A DNA stretch of 64,000 nt from Pedobacter suwonensis (GCF_900111825.1 NZ_FOJM01000002.1:124001-188000); one strand, 5' to 3'; shown: positions 17,468 to 26,798, counted from the stretch's first letter. Numbers and translations are program-made. Notes: a model not told the origin generated them from the sequence alone.

Positions 17468-20400
17468 TTATCTGATTATAGTGAGCGGTCCTGTTATGGT
17501 TTTACGTCCATTCTGTGGATTGATAATGTAATAATAAACGCCGACTGGTAACGGTTCATTCTGGTAAGTACCGTCAAACGGAACTTTATAACCTTTACTC
17601 GAAAATATTTTTAGGCCATTTCTGTTGAAGATATCTACCGTAGCATTTGGGTAGGATTCTAAATATTTAATCATCCAGGTATCATTGACATTATCGCCGT
17701 TTGGCGTAAAGGTGTTAGGCGGATTTAAGGCCTCCAGAACTTTTACCAATACTCTCGAGGTAGCTGAACAACCATTGGGTTGCGTGGTTGCAGTTAAGGT
17801 ATACTCTGTGTCTTTATCTGGTGATGCAATCGGATTTAACACATCTGTTTTATCCAAACCGGTTGCCGGCGACCAGCTATATTTCAGATTTATTCCTTCA
17901 GCAGTTGCCGGAATTTCAATCTGTCCACCAGCCAGTATGTAGATCAATGTACCTGCATTAGCCACAGGAGATGCATACACCTCGATCGTTTTACTTATTG
18001 AAGAAGAACAATCGTTAGCGCCTTTAAAAGTATAAGTAATGATATGTGATCCAACACCTGCAATTTTCGGATTGAAGGTACCGTCTGCCTTTATTCCATC
18101 TCCTGTATATTCGCCGCTTCCACCGACCACTTCTTCCTCATCTTTCTGTTTCGCTTGTGTAATGAGCACTGTTCCATCTGCTTCGCAAACAGCTGGCATA
18201 TCATCAAAAACCAATTGTGGAACCGGTTTTAAGGTAACTCGTTTCTCTACTTCTTGAACGCATTGTTCTCCGGAATAAGCCATTAGTCTAACATTAAAGC
18301 TGCGCTCTGAGGTACCTCCAAAGGAATTGTACTGAATTTCTATATCGCTATCATCCGGATAAGGAATAGTTTTATAGATGTTGGTTTCATTTGGGTAATC
18401 CCTGTAAATCTTAATTTTAGTAATCCTGCCAGCAAAAACGGTAGATGTATTTTTGATGATGATCTTATCACTCACACAAACATTATTTTTTACAATATCA
18501 AAATCGGCAGCTTTAACCGCACCATTAACCGTAAATGTGCGCGTTTTTGATATTTCACAGCCAGCTTCATTTTTAACAACCAAAGCTACATTGTAATTAC
18601 CGGTATCTATAGGGGAAAAAGAACCGTTAAAATCAGTTGATGTTGCCACTGCAATGCCATTATAAGTAAAGGTCCAACGCGATTCTTTTAAACCCGTTGT
18701 ACTTCCATCAGCATTTTTGGATGTATTTTTAAATCTCGCTACACCATCATCCAGACAAAAATCAGGCATTTCAAAATCAGCAGATTGTGGATTAATAATC
18801 GTTACACTTTTGCCTTTCGTCTCACTCACACACCCTTTATCACTTTCGGTAGTCAGGGTAATGGTGTAAGAGCCTGTTGCAGTGTATTGATGAATGGGAT
18901 GTTGTTCAGTGGAAGGTGCGCTTCCGTCGCCAAAGTTCCAGGTCCACTTCACAATGCGCCCCGGATTATCAATTTTCGAGTTTTCGGTTAAAATAATCGG
19001 TTTGCCTATACATAAACTTGTTACGTCAAAATCAGATAAAGGTTTAGGGTTAATTAAAATCGGGAACGCAGCAGACGTTTCTGAACATTTTGAATCTGTT
19101 GTGGCCGTTAAAACCACGTTGTAAGTACCTGGGCGTTCATAAATATGAACAGGGTTCTGTTCTGTTGAAGGAGTACTCCCATCGCCAAAATCCCATAGCC
19201 ACTGTGTAATGCTCCGAGAGTTTGAATTGGATTTGCTCTGATCAGTAAATTGAATGCCGCTTGATTGACAGCCGGTAGCTGGATATTCAAATGCAGCAGT
19301 TGGCTGATTATCAACTGAAAAATCAATAATCAATTCTTCGATATTACCACAATTATCGGCGCTGGGTTTGGTAGCGATTACTTTAAACTGATAATCGCCC
19401 GGATTTGGATAGTTAAGCTGGTTAGGATATTTGTATGTATAATAAATATTATTATCATTAGGCCTTGTAAAAAAATTAACGACTTCAGGGTTTGGATCAC
19501 TAAATTTTGGAGCCCCCTGAATGTCCCAATCTAATTTGGTGGCCTTATAGGGTAGATTTATGGTTAAGCTGATGGGCTCACCCAAACATCCACTGGTTAT
19601 AAGTTGTCCGGTAGCTGTACTCGAAGGCTGAAAGGTGAAATTCTGAATGTTGGCGCCTGCCAGGTAAGCATACGATTCTACCGAACCATATCCGTATGAA
19701 ATGGCAGAAAAACCGCCGGCAGCCGATAACCTGTGTTGAGGCTGCGTATTGCTCACATTAATTACCGCATAGCTAAATTCATTATCAATAGCAGTAAAAT
19801 TGCTTACCGGATTACCATCAAGCCTAAAGGATGGGATATCTTTTGTTTTGATAATGACATTTAAATAGTAGTCAGAAATCTGGGTAGGTACTTTAACCGA
19901 TTTCAGATCTGAAAAAACGGTAATGTTATTTAACGTTTGCTCCACAGGATTAAGCACAGTTATTTCAGGATCGCCTAAAAATGAGCCTCCCTGCCTTGTA
20001 TCTTGTGCATTGTTTGGGTTGCAGGTTTGTGACGTCTGGTATTGTGCAACAGAAATAGGCCTGGAACCAGAAATGACATTGGCCTTAGTAGAGAAAAAAG
20101 TAACCACCGCACCTTTATTATAAGGGTTAGAAAGTGGAGTGCCATTGGCATCAGTTGGACTTCCATTAACGGTTAAGGTTGTATTATCTTCGGCAACAAT
20201 TATCCTCATAATATCGGTATTACCATGTAGGGTATTGTAAAATGGCGCGGTTACAAAATTTCTTCCCCATGCAGCAACCGGAAAAACTTGTTGATAGAGG
20301 TTATCTCCTCCATTTGGTGTACGGTTGTTCCCTTCATTACAAAATGCTGCCCAGGTATTTCCGGAAAATACGGCTATCGGATTACAATTCAGCGCTTTAA

Positions 20401-21028
20401 TGTGGCTTCCTGTTAAGTCGCCTACAGATTGATATTGATAAATATCACCTTTATTTAATTTAATAGTGAAGGTTGTATTGGCAATTCTTCCCCCATTTCT
20501 TTCATTCTGTTTGGGCGTAATTTCTATATCGGTATTATCAGCTGTGGCTACAATGGTAAATTGTGAAAACCCCGATTGATTTCCATGATTTTCGTAACTG
20601 AAGGCATAATATTCCTGTCCAAGTGTATTTGTTGGCAATACCAGGGTACCACCCGTACGGGCATTATTTGAAATAATACTATAAAGCGAGATTGCTTTAG
20701 AGGTAACTACGTTGATGGCTTTACTGCGCTCAACTACATTCGAGCTACTCATTAATACGTTGTATGCAGTTGGATCAATTACAAACGGCAGGCAGGTATT
20801 GGCTGGTATCGTTGCGCCAACCGGAGATACCAGGACTCCTCCAATATAAACTTTATAATCAGTTGCCTGATCTGCTGATAAAAACAACGTTAATCTGGAG
20901 TTATTGCCATCAATATGGCCAGCATAAGGAACATAAAAATCTTTTCCTTTGTTCGATGTATTTTGCGCTAAAGAAAAGAGGCTGGCAGATAGCAAGAAAA
21001 ACAAGACCAATAACCAATGCTTATTCAT
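17468..21028 (-). CDS. Large PKD-domain surface protein with type IX (CHU_C) sorting domain
   Basis: After a signal peptide (LLVLFFLLSASLFSLAQ), residues 30-450 resemble an IgGFc-binding-type N-terminal domain (DFYVPYAGHIDGNN). At least two clear PKD domains follow, with WLWDFGDGSTPSTEQNP near residue 620 and WTWNFGDGSAPSTEQHP near 700, plus further immunoglobulin-like segments. The last 85 residues form the gliding-motility CHU_C domain (NTFTPNGDNVNDTWMI, VDIFNRNGLKIF), a type B sorting signal. The protein should be secreted and fixed on the cell surface, probably for adhesion. ATG ending at 21028 is preferred over an adjacent GTG. The PorP partner follows directly. Confidence 0.92.
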   Translation of the reverse strand: MNKHWLLVLFFLLSASLFSLAQNTSNKGKDFYVPYAGHIDGNNSRLTLFLSADQATDYKVYIGGVLVSPVGATIPANTCLPFVIDPTAYNVLMSSSNVVERSKAINVVTSKAISLYSIISNNARTGGTLVLPTNTLGQEYYAFSYENHGNQSGFSQFTIVATADNTDIEITPKQNERNGGRIANTTFTIKLNKGDIYQYQSVGDLTGSHIKALNCNPIAVFSGNTWAAFCNEGNNRTPNGGDNLYQQVFPVAAWGRNFVTAPFYNTLHGNTDIMRIIVAEDNTTLTVNGSPTDANGTPLSNPYNKGAVVTFFSTKANVISGSRPISVAQYQTSQTCNPNNAQDTRQGGSFLGDPEITVLNPVEQTLNNITVFSDLKSVKVPTQISDYYLNVIIKTKDIPSFRLDGNPVSNFTAIDNEFSYAVINVSNTQPQHRLSAAGGFSAISYGYGSVESYAYLAGANIQNFTFQPSSTATGQLITSGCLGEPISLTINLPYKATKLDWDIQGAPKFSDPNPEVVNFFTRPNDNNIYYTYKYPNQLNYPNPGDYQFKVIATKPSADNCGNIEELIIDFSVDNQPTAAFEYPATGCQSSGIQFTDQSKSNSNSRSITQWLWDFGDGSTPSTEQNPVHIYERPGTYNVVLTATTDSKCSETSAAFPILINPKPLSDFDVTSLCIGKPIILTENSKIDNPGRIVKWTWNFGDGSAPSTEQHPIHQYTATGSYTITLTTESDKGCVSETKGKSVTIINPQSADFEMPDFCLDDGVARFKNTSKNADGSTTGLKESRWTFTYNGIAVATSTDFNGSFSPIDTGNYNVALVVKNEAGCEISKTRTFTVNGAVKAADFDIVKNNVCVSDKIIIKNTSTVFAGRITKIKIYRDYPNETNIYKTIPYPDDSDIEIQYNSFGGTSERSFNVRLMAYSGEQCVQEVEKRVTLKPVPQLVFDDMPAVCEADGTVLITQAKQKDEEEVVGGSGEYTGDGIKADGTFNPKIAGVGSHIITYTFKGANDCSSSISKTIEVYASPVANAGTLIYILAGGQIEIPATAEGINLKYSWSPATGLDKTDVLNPIASPDKDTEYTLTATTQPNGCSATSRVLVKVLEALNPPNTFTPNGDNVNDTWMIKYLESYPNATVDIFNRNGLKIFSSKGYKVPFDGTYQNEPLPVGVYYYIINPQNGRKTITGPLTIIR

Positions 21029-21065
21029 CACTTATCAGCCTAATTTAAAAACGTCACACATGTTT

Positions 21066-21100
21066 GTTTGATTAGATATGCAATATACTACTAATCAAAC
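21066..21100. promoter_or_regulatory. Perfect dyad upstream of the type IX cargo gene
   Basis: GTTTGATTAG at 21066-21075 is the exact reverse complement of CTAATCAAAC at 21091-21100 with a 15-bp centre. It begins 38 bp upstream of the cargo gene's ATG, so it is either an operator or a 5' leader hairpin. No regulator can be assigned. Confidence 0.45.
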
Positions 21101-21136
21101 TACATGAAAAAAAATTATTGAATTTTAAACATTTTT

Positions 21137-21155
21137 AAACAGAAAAACCCTGTTT
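21137..21155 (-). terminator. Weak terminator-like hairpin
   Basis: AAACAG (21137-21142) pairs with CTGTTT (21150-21155) around a 7-nt loop. On the minus strand it is followed by an A/T-rich stretch. It could end the transcript of the small acidic protein gene upstream, but the stem is short. Confidence 0.3.
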
Positions 21156-21232
21156 TGTGTAATAAAACGAAGGCTTAGTGTAAAAAATTTTAGGATTCAA
21201 ATCATTTATACATGCAACTACATAATAAATAG

Positions 21233-21439
21233 TCAGTCATTACTTTGATCGGACTGGTCTCCGCTTCCATATTTTTCAGAAAAATCTTTAGCCTTTTCAT
21301 CTGCCTGAACATCGTTATGGGCTTCAGGCTCCAGATTATCCTCTAAACGGTCGTTCCAATTGTCAAGTCCTTGATCAGGATGTTTGGCATTTTCTTCGGT
21401 GAAATTAGATTTTGCCTGGTCTTCTTTTTGATTTTCCAT
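21233..21439 (-). CDS. Small acidic hydrophilic protein of unknown function
   Basis: The 68-residue product is dominated by Glu, Asp, Asn, Gln and Lys and has no hydrophobic segment (for example QADEKAKDFSEKYGSGDQSD). It is likely cytoplasmic and intrinsically disordered. I do not recognise it. It lies 56 bp downstream of tatA on the same strand and may share its transcript. Composition makes it more likely a real gene than a chance open frame, but evidence is modest. Confidence 0.6.
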   Translation of the reverse strand: MENQKEDQAKSNFTEENAKHPDQGLDNWNDRLEDNLEPEAHNDVQADEKAKDFSEKYGSGDQSDQSND

Positions 21440-21495
21440 TGTGAGGTATTTATTAAATAAACAGTGCCGGTTTAGGAATGTTTTATTGGCAAAAA

Positions 21496-21636
21496 TTATT
21501 TTACCGGAGGCTCATTTTTGGCATCCTTAAATTCTTTCACGCTCTTTCCTAGCCCCTTCATCAATTCAGGCAGTTTTTTACCACCAAAAATAAGGAGGAT
21601 AACCACTCCGATTAAAATAATTTCCATTGCAGACAT
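21496..21636 (-). CDS. tatA: Twin-arginine translocase subunit TatA-like
   Basis: TatA oligomers form the membrane passage for folded proteins with twin-arginine signals. The 46-residue form starting at the ATG ending at 21636 (MSAMEIILIGVVILLIFGG) has the short transmembrane helix, the FGxKKLPEL hinge and the amphipathic helix LMKGLGKSVKEFKDA, exactly the TatA/E layout. The longer open frame adds 26 residues with no family resemblance and is rejected. No tatC is present nearby. Confidence 0.93.
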   Translation of the reverse strand: MSAMEIILIGVVILLIFGGKKLPELMKGLGKSVKEFKDAKNEPPVK

Positions 21637-21752
21637 ATCGTTATATTTTCCACAATATACGGCAATTGTTTTGAATTGGATTCTTTGATTAATGGTCGTT
21701 GAGAAATGAGTCATTGGTATTCTGGCATTCCAGGATTAATTAAGCTGGAAAG

Positions 21753-21773
21753 ATCCTGAAACATGTTCGGGAT
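21753..21773. repeat. Short CCTGAA-family hairpin
   Basis: ATCCTGAA (21753-21760) and TTCGGGAT (21766-21773) form an 8-bp stem with one G-T pair and a 5-nt loop. It matches the spacer repeat family seen at 130, 8833 and 40357 and lies between the HD hydrolase gene and tatA. Confidence 0.5.
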
Positions 21774-21812
21774 AACGGAACTAGTCTATTTGAGACATCA
21801 ATACCAAGCTAA

Positions 21813-22667
21813 CTAAACCAATAAGGCATTTAAAGTTCGTTTTTTAATTTTTGGTACAGCGCCGTGCCTGATAAATTCGGCAAAACCTTTTAACTGTTTA
21901 ATAGCCTTAATGCATTCATAGCCCTCATATGATGTTCTGATTTTGTTCAACAGCATGGTATCCGTTTTAAACAGATCGCTTTCAACCAATATGCCCTTAT
22001 CCAGAAATCGCTTAATCAGTTCGGCCATTTTTCCATTGGCATATAAATGAAGGGGTAAGTTAAACACATCATTGTTCAGCTTCTCGAAAGTTTCATTAAT
22101 CCAAGCTACTTCACTTTCTGCATTCACCGTTACTTTACCATCTTTCAGAACAACAGCAGTTAAAAATTCGCGCGCGCGCTGACGGGAAATAACCCCAGCA
22201 TGAACACCATCACGTAAAGTATAATCTAAACGATCGGCACAGAGTGCTGGCAAGGGCTGTTCTAAAATATCAAAGGTGCCATGCAGAATCTGGCCCACAT
22301 TATATCCATATTTCAGCAATACACCCGGTACCTCCGACTTACACAAAACCTCGGCAAAAACCTTTTCATGATAGTCCTCTTCCGTATTACCGAAAACATA
22401 ATCGCCCACATGCGAAAAAGCCGTATGCGAAATATCGTGCAACAGGCCTGCAACCTGTTCCAGTTCTGAACCGCCTAGCATCCTGATCAGCATGGTCACC
22501 CCGACGGCATGCTCCAGCCGTGAATGACAGATATCTGGATTGACCAGGAATATCGCACCGCTTTGATGGATCCCACCCAACCTTTTTAAAGCATCGGTAT
22601 TCAGCAGGTCTGAAAATAACGTAGGCAGTTCCATTTTACCGTATAAAAAATCGTTTACCTTGATCAT
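21813..22667 (-). CDS. HD domain metal-dependent phosphohydrolase
   Basis: The 284-residue protein carries the HD signature in order: HSRLEHAVGVTML (first His), then GLLHDISHTAFSH (His-Asp pair plus another His), and CADRLDYTLRDG (the distal Asp). It resembles the YdhJ-type or dGTPase-related HD proteins of Bacteroidota, soluble and of unassigned substrate, probably a nucleotide or phosphate ester. Monocistronic and divergent from the TetR-UbiB pair, with which it shares the dyad-containing spacer. Confidence 0.85.
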   Translation of the reverse strand: MIKVNDFLYGKMELPTLFSDLLNTDALKRLGGIHQSGAIFLVNPDICHSRLEHAVGVTMLIRMLGGSELEQVAGLLHDISHTAFSHVGDYVFGNTEEDYHEKVFAEVLCKSEVPGVLLKYGYNVGQILHGTFDILEQPLPALCADRLDYTLRDGVHAGVISRQRAREFLTAVVLKDGKVTVNAESEVAWINETFEKLNNDVFNLPLHLYANGKMAELIKRFLDKGILVESDLFKTDTMLLNKIRTSYEGYECIKAIKQLKGFAEFIRHGAVPKIKKRTLNALLV

Positions 22668-22760
22668 ATTGGCGTGTTTTAACTGAAAGGATTATAAAAA
22701 ACAAAAATACCAAAAAAATTAGTTTTACCACTATAAATTTTCACTTCACCAAGCTCATTA

Positions 22761-22811
22761 AGCTAAAATAATTAGCTAAATAATAACTTTCAATTATTTT
22801 GAAAGCTATTA
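22761..22811. promoter_or_regulatory. Two adjacent dyads, candidate operator of the TetR-like gene
   Basis: First dyad: AGCTAA (22761-22766) and TTAGCT (22772-22777) around AATAA. Second: CTTTCAA (22787-22793) and TTGAAAG (22799-22805) around TTATT, flanked by TAATA and TATTA (22781-22785 and 22807-22811) after one mismatched base on each side. They lie 82-132 bp before the TetR-like gene in a divergent spacer, where TetR-type proteins usually bind. Confidence 0.5.
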
Positions 22812-22892
22812 TTACAATTTCATGATTAAGAAAAAACAGGCCGGCAGAACATGGCATTTAATTAAACGTTATACTTGTAAAAAACAGCTAAT

Positions 22893-23546
22893 ATGGCAAC
22901 TGCTCAACAAATTAGAAAAGGGTATTTAGATTATGTTTTAACGAATGATGAAAAGCCTAAGTCGGTTTACATTTTTGTAAAAAAACTCAAAATTACTGAG
23001 GCCGATTTTTATCAGTTTTTTTCTTCTTTCGAAAGCATCGAAAAAACGATCTGGTTTGAACTCACATTCGAAACCATTACTAAAATTAAAGCTCAGGAAG
23101 TTTGGCTCCAATATACGGCGAGAGAAAAAATGCTTTCTTTCTTTTATAGTTATCTGGAAAATCTGAAGAATGAGCGCAGTTTTGTAATTTATAGCCTAAA
23201 ACATCACCGTGGTAAATTTTCTACACCTGACGTTTTGACTGGAGTAAAACCTATTTTTGAAAACTTCGCACAGGAGATTATTGAAGAAGGTTTGGATAGC
23301 GGCGAACTTGCGGAACGTCGTTTTCTAAGTAAAAGATATAAAGATGCCCTATGGGTGCAGTTTGCCTTTATTCTAAACTTCTGGATCAATGATGATAGCG
23401 AAGGTTTCGAAAAAAGCGACGAAGCCATTGAAAAAGGTATTAATGTTACTTTCGACCTTTTCCAGCATTCGCCAATAGATAATTTATTGGAGTATGGCAA
23501 GTTTTTATCAAGGAACGGGAAATTTGCAGAAAAGATGAGGTTTTAA
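22893..23546 (+). CDS. TetR-like transcriptional regulator
   Basis: The 217-residue protein begins with a TetR-type helix-turn-helix (about 4-50: QIRKGYLDYVLTNDEKPKSV, then KLKITEADFYQFFSS in place of the usual recognition helix and tyrosine-rich end). The helical C-terminal domain resembles TetR_C_23-type sequences found in Bacteroidota. Its stop is 7 bp before the UbiB/AarF gene, so it is presumably co-transcribed with it and may control both genes through the dyads upstream. The ligand is unknown. Confidence 0.82.
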   Translation: MATAQQIRKGYLDYVLTNDEKPKSVYIFVKKLKITEADFYQFFSSFESIEKTIWFELTFETITKIKAQEVWLQYTAREKMLSFFYSYLENLKNERSFVIYSLKHHRGKFSTPDVLTGVKPIFENFAQEIIEEGLDSGELAERRFLSKRYKDALWVQFAFILNFWINDDSEGFEKSDEAIEKGINVTFDLFQHSPIDNLLEYGKFLSRNGKFAEKMRF

Positions 23547-23553
23547 ACACCAA

Positions 23554-24858
23554 ATGAAGACACAAAAAACTATTCCGACCACCAAAGTTGAGCGTTCGGC
23601 AAAATTCGTTAAAACCGGCATCCAGATCGGTGGTAATTACATTAAACATTATTCAAAAAAGCTCTTCAATCCTGATCTCGATCGTGAACAGCTTAATGAG
23701 GATAATGCGACCGATATTTATAAATCGCTGAGCGAGCTCAAAGGAAGTGCCTTAAAAATTGCGCAAATGCTGAGCATGGATAAAAATATCCTGCCCAAAT
23801 CCTACGTAGATAAATTTAGCCAATCGCAATACAATGCGCCTCCTCTTTCAGGTCCGTTAATTGTGCGTACTTTCACTAAAAACTTCGGTAAAACTCCTGA
23901 AAACATTTTTGATAGTTTTAATTTAAATTCCAGCAACGCGGCCTCTATTGGGCAGGTGCATCAGGCTACGCTTAACGGCAAAAAATTAGCTGTAAAAATA
24001 CAATATCCGGGTGTTGGCGATAGCATTTCATCCGATTTAAAACTGGTAAAACCTTTTGCATTCCGTTTATTGGGCATGTCTGAAAGGGAATTGAATATTT
24101 ATATTAAGGAAGTTGAGGAGCGTTTACTCGAAGAAACGGATTATGAACTGGAAGTTAAGCGTTCCATCCAGTTTTCTGAAGCCTGTAAAAACCTTAATCA
24201 TGTGGTTTTCCCAAAGTATTACCCAGAACTATCAGGAAAGCGCATCATCACGATGGATTGGATTGATGGCCTGCACTTAAAAGAATTTTTGCAAACCAAT
24301 CCACCTCAGGAACTTCGGAATAAAATCGGCCAGGCATTGTGGGATTTTTATAACTTTCAACAACACCAACTCAGAGCGGTGCACGCAGATCCGCACCCTG
24401 GAAATTTTATGATCACGCCTGATGAGAATCTTGGCGTAATTGATTTTGGCTGTATTAAGGAGATGCCGGATGATTTTTATTACCCTTTCTTTTCACTGAT
24501 TTCTACCGATGTGATCAATGATAAGCGGAAAACAATCGAAGCTTTTAGGAAGCTCGACATGATCCATGCAGACGATTCTGCCGATCAGGTTGAATTTTAT
24601 TATAAATCGTACAGGGAGATGATCAGTCTTTTTGCCAAGCCTTATACCAGTAAATCATTTGATTTTAGTAAACCTGAATTTTTTGAACAGCTTTATGCAT
24701 ATGGCGAAAAGATTTCTAAAATGCCGGAATTTAAACAAGCCCGCGGGGTAAAACATTTTATCTATGTTAACCGGACTAATTTTGGGTTATATCAGATTTT
24801 GCACGAGCTAAAGGCTATTGTACATACGGACACCTATCAACCAACATTACAGAGGTAA
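23554..24858 (+). CDS. UbiB/AarF (ABC1) family atypical kinase
   Basis: This 434-residue protein has the ABC1 family motifs: a GSALKIAQMLSMD segment corresponding to the KxGQ motif (here KIAQ), NAASIGQVHQATLNGKKLAV with the ATP-site alanine-rich loop, AVKIQYPGV with the conserved lysine, the catalytic HADPHPGNFMI and the metal-binding IDFGCI. Relatives support quinone biosynthesis as ATPases or kinases; Bacteroidota lack ubiquinone, so menaquinone or lipid homeostasis is a guess. There is no C-terminal membrane helix pair. It is the second gene of the TetR pair. Confidence 0.9.
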   Translation: MKTQKTIPTTKVERSAKFVKTGIQIGGNYIKHYSKKLFNPDLDREQLNEDNATDIYKSLSELKGSALKIAQMLSMDKNILPKSYVDKFSQSQYNAPPLSGPLIVRTFTKNFGKTPENIFDSFNLNSSNAASIGQVHQATLNGKKLAVKIQYPGVGDSISSDLKLVKPFAFRLLGMSERELNIYIKEVEERLLEETDYELEVKRSIQFSEACKNLNHVVFPKYYPELSGKRIITMDWIDGLHLKEFLQTNPPQELRNKIGQALWDFYNFQQHQLRAVHADPHPGNFMITPDENLGVIDFGCIKEMPDDFYYPFFSLISTDVINDKRKTIEAFRKLDMIHADDSADQVEFYYKSYREMISLFAKPYTSKSFDFSKPEFFEQLYAYGEKISKMPEFKQARGVKHFIYVNRTNFGLYQILHELKAIVHTDTYQPTLQR

Positions 24859-25019
24859 CGATATGGACAATTAATGTAGTTAGCCGTTAATCGCTATAAC
24901 GTAGCGACTTATTTTCAGGCAAAAACAATGTTCAAGGTGAGTTATATTGCTTAGTTTAAGCAGACAGATCCTGAAATAATTTATCTCGGGTTTGTGCTGG
25001 ATTACCGATATAGGCGATG

Positions 25020-25050
25020 CTCCGCAGACAGTTGATCATGCGGAGTCTGC
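25020..25050. other. Hairpin with two alternative stems
   Basis: CTCCGCA (25020-25026) pairs with TGCGGAG (25039-25045), while the overlapping GCAGAC (25024-25029) can instead pair with GTCTGC (25045-25050). It lies between the convergent UbiB and hypothetical genes. No T-run follows, so it is only a weak terminator candidate. Confidence 0.35.
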
Positions 25051-25093
25051 TTTACACCTTTACTGCATAATAGAGTTTAAATTAGATACAGCA

Positions 25094-25645
25094 TTAATTA
25101 CACAAAGCACCGGCAAAATCTTTCGATGCATAAGCGTTGAATATATTTTTTGCAGTTGCTATTGACTCACTCGCTTTAGAGTCAGTTTTTATAATCCTTT
25201 TTCCTTCCATTGCTTTTAAAATGCGGCCATCTTTGATATAAAACCGGTATTCTTTTTTAGTCACCTCCCCGATCGCAGGTCCTCCGGTAATTGTTTCAAA
25301 ACAAAAGATGACCTTGCCAGATTGATAGTAATATTCATTTACCCAACTGCCATCGCCTATTGAACCCGACTCTACAATTTTAACAATGGCTTTTCCGTCG
25401 AAATAGTAATCCACTACCCCCTCCTCCACGCAACCATCAGCTTCATACGTATGGTGTTCCTTTTTTAGTTTCTTTGAATTGGTATTTTGCACAGCTTCCC
25501 GAATTGATAGAATGGCTTGGTCAGCCATTTGTCTGTCCGATGTTAAATTTTGCTGCGATGATGCAGATTTCCTTATTTGTGCAAATGCCCCGGTTGTTAC
25601 ATTAAAAGACAGTGCAATTAAAACGAGAGTTTTGTAAAAGGTCAT
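25094..25645 (-). CDS. Secreted protein of unknown function
   Basis: I set the start at the ATG ending at 25645, which gives a proper signal peptide (MTFYKTLVLIALSFNVTTGA, cut near FAQ) and a 183-residue product; the longer open frame adds 39 residues that do not look like a leader. The mature part has EGVVDYYFDGKAIVKIVESG and WVNEYYYQSGKVIFCFE, a beta-rich pattern of repeated short strands. No family is recognised. It is divergent from the small lipoprotein gene. Confidence 0.72.
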   Translation of the reverse strand: MTFYKTLVLIALSFNVTTGAFAQIRKSASSQQNLTSDRQMADQAILSIREAVQNTNSKKLKKEHHTYEADGCVEEGVVDYYFDGKAIVKIVESGSIGDGSWVNEYYYQSGKVIFCFETITGGPAIGEVTKKEYRFYIKDGRILKAMEGKRIIKTDSKASESIATAKNIFNAYASKDFAGALCN

Positions 25646-25869
25646 ATATGTATTTAAATTAACGAATCTTTTGGTAACAAACAATCCAGTAGCCATTAGG
25701 TTTACCGTAAAATAAATTTCGCTTCCAAAAATCCCACAAAAACATGAAGCCTTACTTATCAACCAGCTAAACTATCATTAGAAAGTGTATTTTTTTATGT
25801 TGAATAAAACAATCTTTATACTTTGATGTTGATTCGTACAAATCAGCTTGCAATATCTCCTCATAAGAC

Positions 25870-26361
25870 ATGACTTTTAGAATCACAACTCTCTTTTCAA
25901 AAATCTTTATTTTTCTCGGTTTTACACTGATGCTTTTTAGTTGCAAAAAGGCGAAAGAAGTTTCCCAACCGGATAAGCTCACTTTGCTCAAACAGCAGGT
26001 TGCCGGAGAGTGGGAACTTACCGGTGGAGTGTATATCATGTATGATGAGACAGAAAAGATTTCGTACACGGAGAAGCTGCCTTTTGAAACTCCGGCACCA
26101 TGGTACGACTTTAAAAACCCAGAGACACTTTATCTTTCAGACCGACACGGAAGGCAGGCACTTGCATACAAAATTTCTATTTCAGATGATATGGTCCAAA
26201 GAATGGACATTGCCGCTACAGATTTTGATATTGCCAAAACCTTTGAAATTACCAAGATCAATGAAACGAGTATGAGCTGGGTAATCGACCAGCGATATGA
26301 TCATCCCGGACCCGGTTTTGCTTCGCGCGTTTACACGGAATATAACCTCACCAAACGGTAG
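25870..26361 (+). CDS. Small lipocalin-like lipoprotein
   Basis: The 163-residue product has a signal peptide with lipobox LFSC (Cys at residue 25), so it should be lipid-anchored. The mature domain begins with GEWELTGGVYI, the usual opening of lipocalin-like proteins of Bacteroidota, and continues with short strands to YTEYNLTKR. No catalytic motif is seen. Monocistronic. Confidence 0.75.
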   Translation: MTFRITTLFSKIFIFLGFTLMLFSCKKAKEVSQPDKLTLLKQQVAGEWELTGGVYIMYDETEKISYTEKLPFETPAPWYDFKNPETLYLSDRHGRQALAYKISISDDMVQRMDIAATDFDIAKTFEITKINETSMSWVIDQRYDHPGPGFASRVYTEYNLTKR

Positions 26362-26441
26362 AAAAATCAACTTTAAGGCATCATAAGAATATCAACCCGG
26401 TTAAGCTTTTAGTAGAAGCGACTATTTTATAAGTGTGAAGG

Positions 26442-26798
26442 CTAAGCATTTTTCTTTACTATATCTACCATGTGATCGATATCAAATGGTTTTTCGATAT
26501 AATCATCAGCTTTGCAATCTTCTGCCTGTTGGGGCAAGTTATTTGATGTTGACGTGAGAACGGCAGATACATCTTCTGTTTTGGGATCAGATTTAAGTTC
26601 TTTAATTACCTGCGAACCCTTCTTTTTACCTTTAATGTGATCATCCACGATCACCACATCGGGTTCAATTTCATCTATTTTTTCTATAGGCTCGGTTGTT
26701 AAAGATGGGGTAACGTCAAACCCCTCCTCTGCTAATACCTCATCCATTATATCAAGGATATCTTTATTATCCTGAACAAGCACAACCTTTTTCTTCAT
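26442..26798 (-). CDS. Single-domain response regulator
   Basis: The 118-residue receiver domain starts at the ATG ending at 26798 (MKKKVVLVQDNKDIL); a 15-residue upstream extension is rejected. Phosphoacceptor is probably Asp52 in VVIVDDHIKG, the switch Thr/Ser is in VLTSTSN and the conserved lysine is in DDYIEKPFD. The first acidic-pocket residue is Gln9 instead of Asp, which may weaken magnesium binding. There is no output domain and no kinase nearby, so it probably serves a phosphorelay or a protein partner. Confidence 0.85.
   Translation of the reverse strand: MKKKVVLVQDNKDILDIMDEVLAEEGFDVTPSLTTEPIEKIDEIEPDVVIVDDHIKGKKKGSQVIKELKSDPKTEDVSAVLTSTSNNLPQQAEDCKADDYIEKPFDIDHMVDIVKKNA

Noticed and set aside
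21637..21714. 26-residue N-terminal extension of TatA
   Set aside because: It has no resemblance to the family, and the ATG ending at 21636 gives the standard short N-terminus directly before the membrane helix.
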